Shown piece after piece: positions 62,171 to 64,000 of a stretch of DNA of 64,000 nt. Positions within the stretch are counted from its first letter, which is position 1. Every line of letters begins with the position of its first letter. The stretch is from contig CADCIH010000002.1 in assembly GCA_902801465.1 (NCBI GenBank), positions 1 through 64,000 on the forward strand. The letters run 5' to 3'. Made by a program: the position numbers and the translations under genes. Origin of the DNA: an uncultured Bacteroidia bacterium. GTDB lineage: Bacteria; Bacteroidota; Bacteroidia; Bacteroidales; F082. Under the pieces are notes generated by a model. The model saw only the letters and a list, made by a program, of their open reading frames with translations. It made no database searches and had not been told where the DNA came from.

Positions 62171-64000
62171 CTTAAAACATTTATTTTTTTCACGATAGTG
62201 CCTTGGCCGGTCGTCACGTTGACCATAAACATCCCGTTGCCGAAAGCACTGAGATCGAGGGTGTATTCGTCTTGGTTGATTTCGCGGGTCATCAACACCT
62301 GTCCCATCGTGTTGACGACGGTCACGCGTTGCATGCCTTCTGCCTTGATGTTGACGATGCCGTGGGTCGGATTGGGATATACGCTGACTTGTGAGGTCGT
62401 CTCACCGATGGAGGTCACCTCGCAGATCACGGGCTCGGAGTTGATTTCGCAATCGGTGTATCTATAGGAGGCGCTGACCATGTATTGGTAGGAACCTATC
62501 GAGGCAGTGGTGTCAGCGAAACTGTATTCGTACACATAGTCTTCGCTCTCCACTTCGCCGATGAGTTCGAAGCTGTCGCCTTGGCTTCTGAAGACCTTGA
62601 ATTGGTTGATGGCGTAATCCACGGCGACGTTCTTTGTCCATGTGATACGTGCGAAGTAGTCACCATCGTTCCAGACATATTCCGCGGCCACGTTTTCAGG
62701 GGCGATGCAGAAATAGACGCAGGCGGAGCTGCTGTGTTGGCTGGTGTGGCCTTGATACTCGGCACTTACCTCATAGCACACTTGCCATATTCCCTGGTAG
62801 TTGTCGGTAAAGGTCAATTCAGTGATGCCTGAGGCGATGAGTTGTTCGTCTCTGTACACGTTGTACGAGTCTGCGTGAGGGGCCTGGTTCCATGTGAGGG
62901 CCACTTCATCGTCGCCGACAAGCGTTGCGTCGATCTCGGTGGGTGGCACCACTACGGTGACGGTGACGCTGGCTGAGGCGTTTTGACCGTTGTTGGTGAC
63001 AGTGCAGGTATAGGTGGTGGTGGCGACTGGTGATGCCGTGGTGGTTTGTGCTGTCGGGTTGTTGACAGCATTGGCGGGTGTCCAGCTATAGGTGTAGTTT
63101 CCAGTGCCGCCGGTGGCGTTGGCCGACAGGGTGATGCTGCTGCCTCCACCCGGGACGGGGTTGGGTACGTAGATGGTCTCCGAGGCGGTCACCGTAACGC
63201 TCAAAGGAGCGATGATGGTGGCAGTGGCTCCTGACGACAAAGGTGACTCCAGGCCGTTCAGGATGGTAGACACTTGGTAGGTGTATGTGCCGGGGAGAAG
63301 GCCGTTGTCGGTATAGCTGGTAGCGGTGATGTTCTGGGCAAGCAATCTGCCGTTACGATACACTTTGTAGGAGTCGGCGGGGTTGACTGCACTCCAGGTG
63401 ACAGTCACATTCTGGCTGTTGACGCTGGCGGCGACGTTGGTGGGCGGATCGGGGTAGGTGACGCCACCTGTGACGATCTGGACGGTGGAGACATAAGTCT
63501 TCTTATTGTATCCAAATACGGTAAGTGTGGCTTCTCCAGCGGTGCCGGGAGCGCTGAATGTGATGTCGGCCGTGCCATTGTTGATGACTGCCGAACCCAT
63601 GATCTCGCCGTTGTAGGTCAAAGTAGCGAGGGCACCGTCGCCGTTGGAAGCACTGACCGGGAGACTGGTAGAGGTGGCATCCATGACGGTATTGTGGCTT
63701 ACATTCATATCGGCCGGTGTCGTGTTACGGAGTGTCAGGGTCGGGTCACCAAAGAGGATCCATGTGTTGTAGGTGCCTTTCACGGCATTCTGGTTGGCTC
63801 CCTGGTCCAACACCTTCATGTTGCCGTTGATGGAGACACCGCCCATGGTGTGCTTGATGTTGTTGGCCTGCAACTCCACCAAGATGTCAACCATCTCGTC
63901 CTGACCGTATTGTGGAGGAGTCCAAGGCTGTGAGATATAGGAGAACATGCCGCCAATGGCGCCAGTGGGATTGCCGTTGCTGTTGTTGGTGGCACGCATC
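62167..64000 (-). CDS. Gingipain-like C25 cysteine protease, C-terminal part (5' end outside the window)
   Basis: The last 611 codons or so of a gene entering from the right edge. The first residues seen match the end of the C25 catalytic domain (GQDEMVDILVELQANNIKHT, GGVSINGNMKV, TWILFGDPTL). Next is the gingipain IgSF-like module (TPADMNVSHNTV...GDGALATLTYNGEIMGSA). Three Fn3-like modules and one PKD-like module (about 265-345 of the visible part, STYTCTVTNNGQ-type) follow, then a T9SS type-A sorting domain at the end (VSVYPNPTHGIVNIKAEGMQ). It is a secreted protease that would supply peptides. The catalytic Cys/His are outside the window. Confidence 0.9.
   Translation of the reverse strand, partial: MRATNNSNGNPTGAIGGMFSYISQPWTPPQYGQDEMVDILVELQANNIKHTMGGVSINGNMKVLDQGANQNAVKGTYNTWILFGDPTLTLRNTTPADMNVSHNTVMDATSTSLPVSASNGDGALATLTYNGEIMGSAVINNGTADITFSAPGTAGEATLTVFGYNKKTYVSTVQIVTGGVTYPDPPTNVAASVNSQNVTVTWSAVNPADSYKVYRNGRLLAQNITATSYTDNGLLPGTYTYQVSTILNGLESPLSSGATATIIAPLSVTVTASETIYVPNPVPGGGSSITLSANATGGTGNYTYSWTPANAVNNPTAQTTTASPVATTTYTCTVTNNGQNASASVTVTVVVPPTEIDATLVGDDEVALTWNQAPHADSYNVYRDEQLIASGITELTFTDNYQGIWQVCYEVSAEYQGHTSQHSSSACVYFCIAPENVAAEYVWNDGDYFARITWTKNVAVDYAINQFKVFRSQGDSFELIGEVESEDYVYEYSFADTTASIGSYQYMVSASYRYTDCEINSEPVICEVTSIGETTSQVSVYPNPTHGIVNIKAEGMQRVTVVNTMGQVLMTREINQDEYTLDLSAFGNGMFMVNVTTGQGTIVKKINVLR

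Overview
The window comes from a member of the Bacteroidetes, most likely an uncultured, gut- or rumen-type Bacteroidales lineage. Three things in the sequence point there. Promoters match the Bacteroidetes consensus (TTG/TTTG, about 19-21 nt, then TAnnTTTG). Four exported proteins carry type IX secretion (T9SS) C-terminal sorting domains. Outer-membrane barrels and SusC/TonB-like receptors with CarboxypepD-type N-terminal domains are frequent. A partial gingipain-like C25 protease, a histidine ammonia-lyase and an indolepyruvate:ferredoxin oxidoreductase suggest amino-acid and peptide fermentation, while a GH29 fucosidase suggests some host- or plant-glycan use. I see no prophage, integrase, IS element, CRISPR array or rRNA.

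Layout. 0-8.7 kb: two tandem tRNA-Gly genes, mutS, a divergent SpoU-type methyltransferase, an abundant-type OmpA-family protein, a deoxynucleoside kinase/folK pair and sppA. 8.7-14.6 kb: a minus-strand run prfB (with its programmed frameshift), cstA, a lipoprotein/barrel protein and an ABC-F ATPase. 14.6-24.6 kb: a lipoprotein-TPR-transmembrane regulator, a pseudo-M23/S41 protease overlapping a T9SS leucine-rich-repeat protein, an ECF sigma factor with a multi-pass membrane partner, and a TonB-type receptor. 24.6-32.6 kb: a minus-strand surface locus with a membrane-bound AraC-type regulator, three 21-bp direct repeats ending in a 32-bp palindrome, a 43-aa membrane peptide, a 2,097-aa T9SS-sorted InlB/GLUG repeat protein and an 86-aa exported protein with a C-terminal PLGSG-TM-KKQRKR tail. 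32.7-36.7 kb: a compact fatty-acid synthesis cluster fabH-fabF-fabZ-acpP-fabG. 36.7-43 kb: LytTR membrane regulator, recX, a PTS-EIIC-like membrane protein, an exported nicotinamidase, a YgiQ radical SAM protein, a toxin-gene remnant and a YitT protein. 43-51.6 kb: a carboxyltransferase whose biotinyl domain lacks the biotin lysine, a small porin, the fucosidase, a CpeT-like protein, a TonB receptor and a LiaF/PspC envelope-stress pair. 51.7-64 kb: a T9SS amidase, iorAB with an M23 peptidase, and a six-gene minus-strand run from the gingipain-like protease through an MBL nuclease, hisS and hutH to two small membrane proteins.

Cross-cutting structure. Short low-complexity repeats recur between genes: G/A-rich GGAAAACGGAAAAC-type, AATTTAGAATT-type and AAAAGATAAAAG-type. 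The GAAAAC type always lies with its purine-rich side on the coding strand just ahead of a start codon, and it supplies the stop codons of fabF and fabZ. A related TTGAGAATTGAGA tract sits in frame inside the giant surface protein. The most promising candidates for something undescribed are the AraC/21-bp-repeat/giant-adhesin locus and the orientation-biased repeat family.
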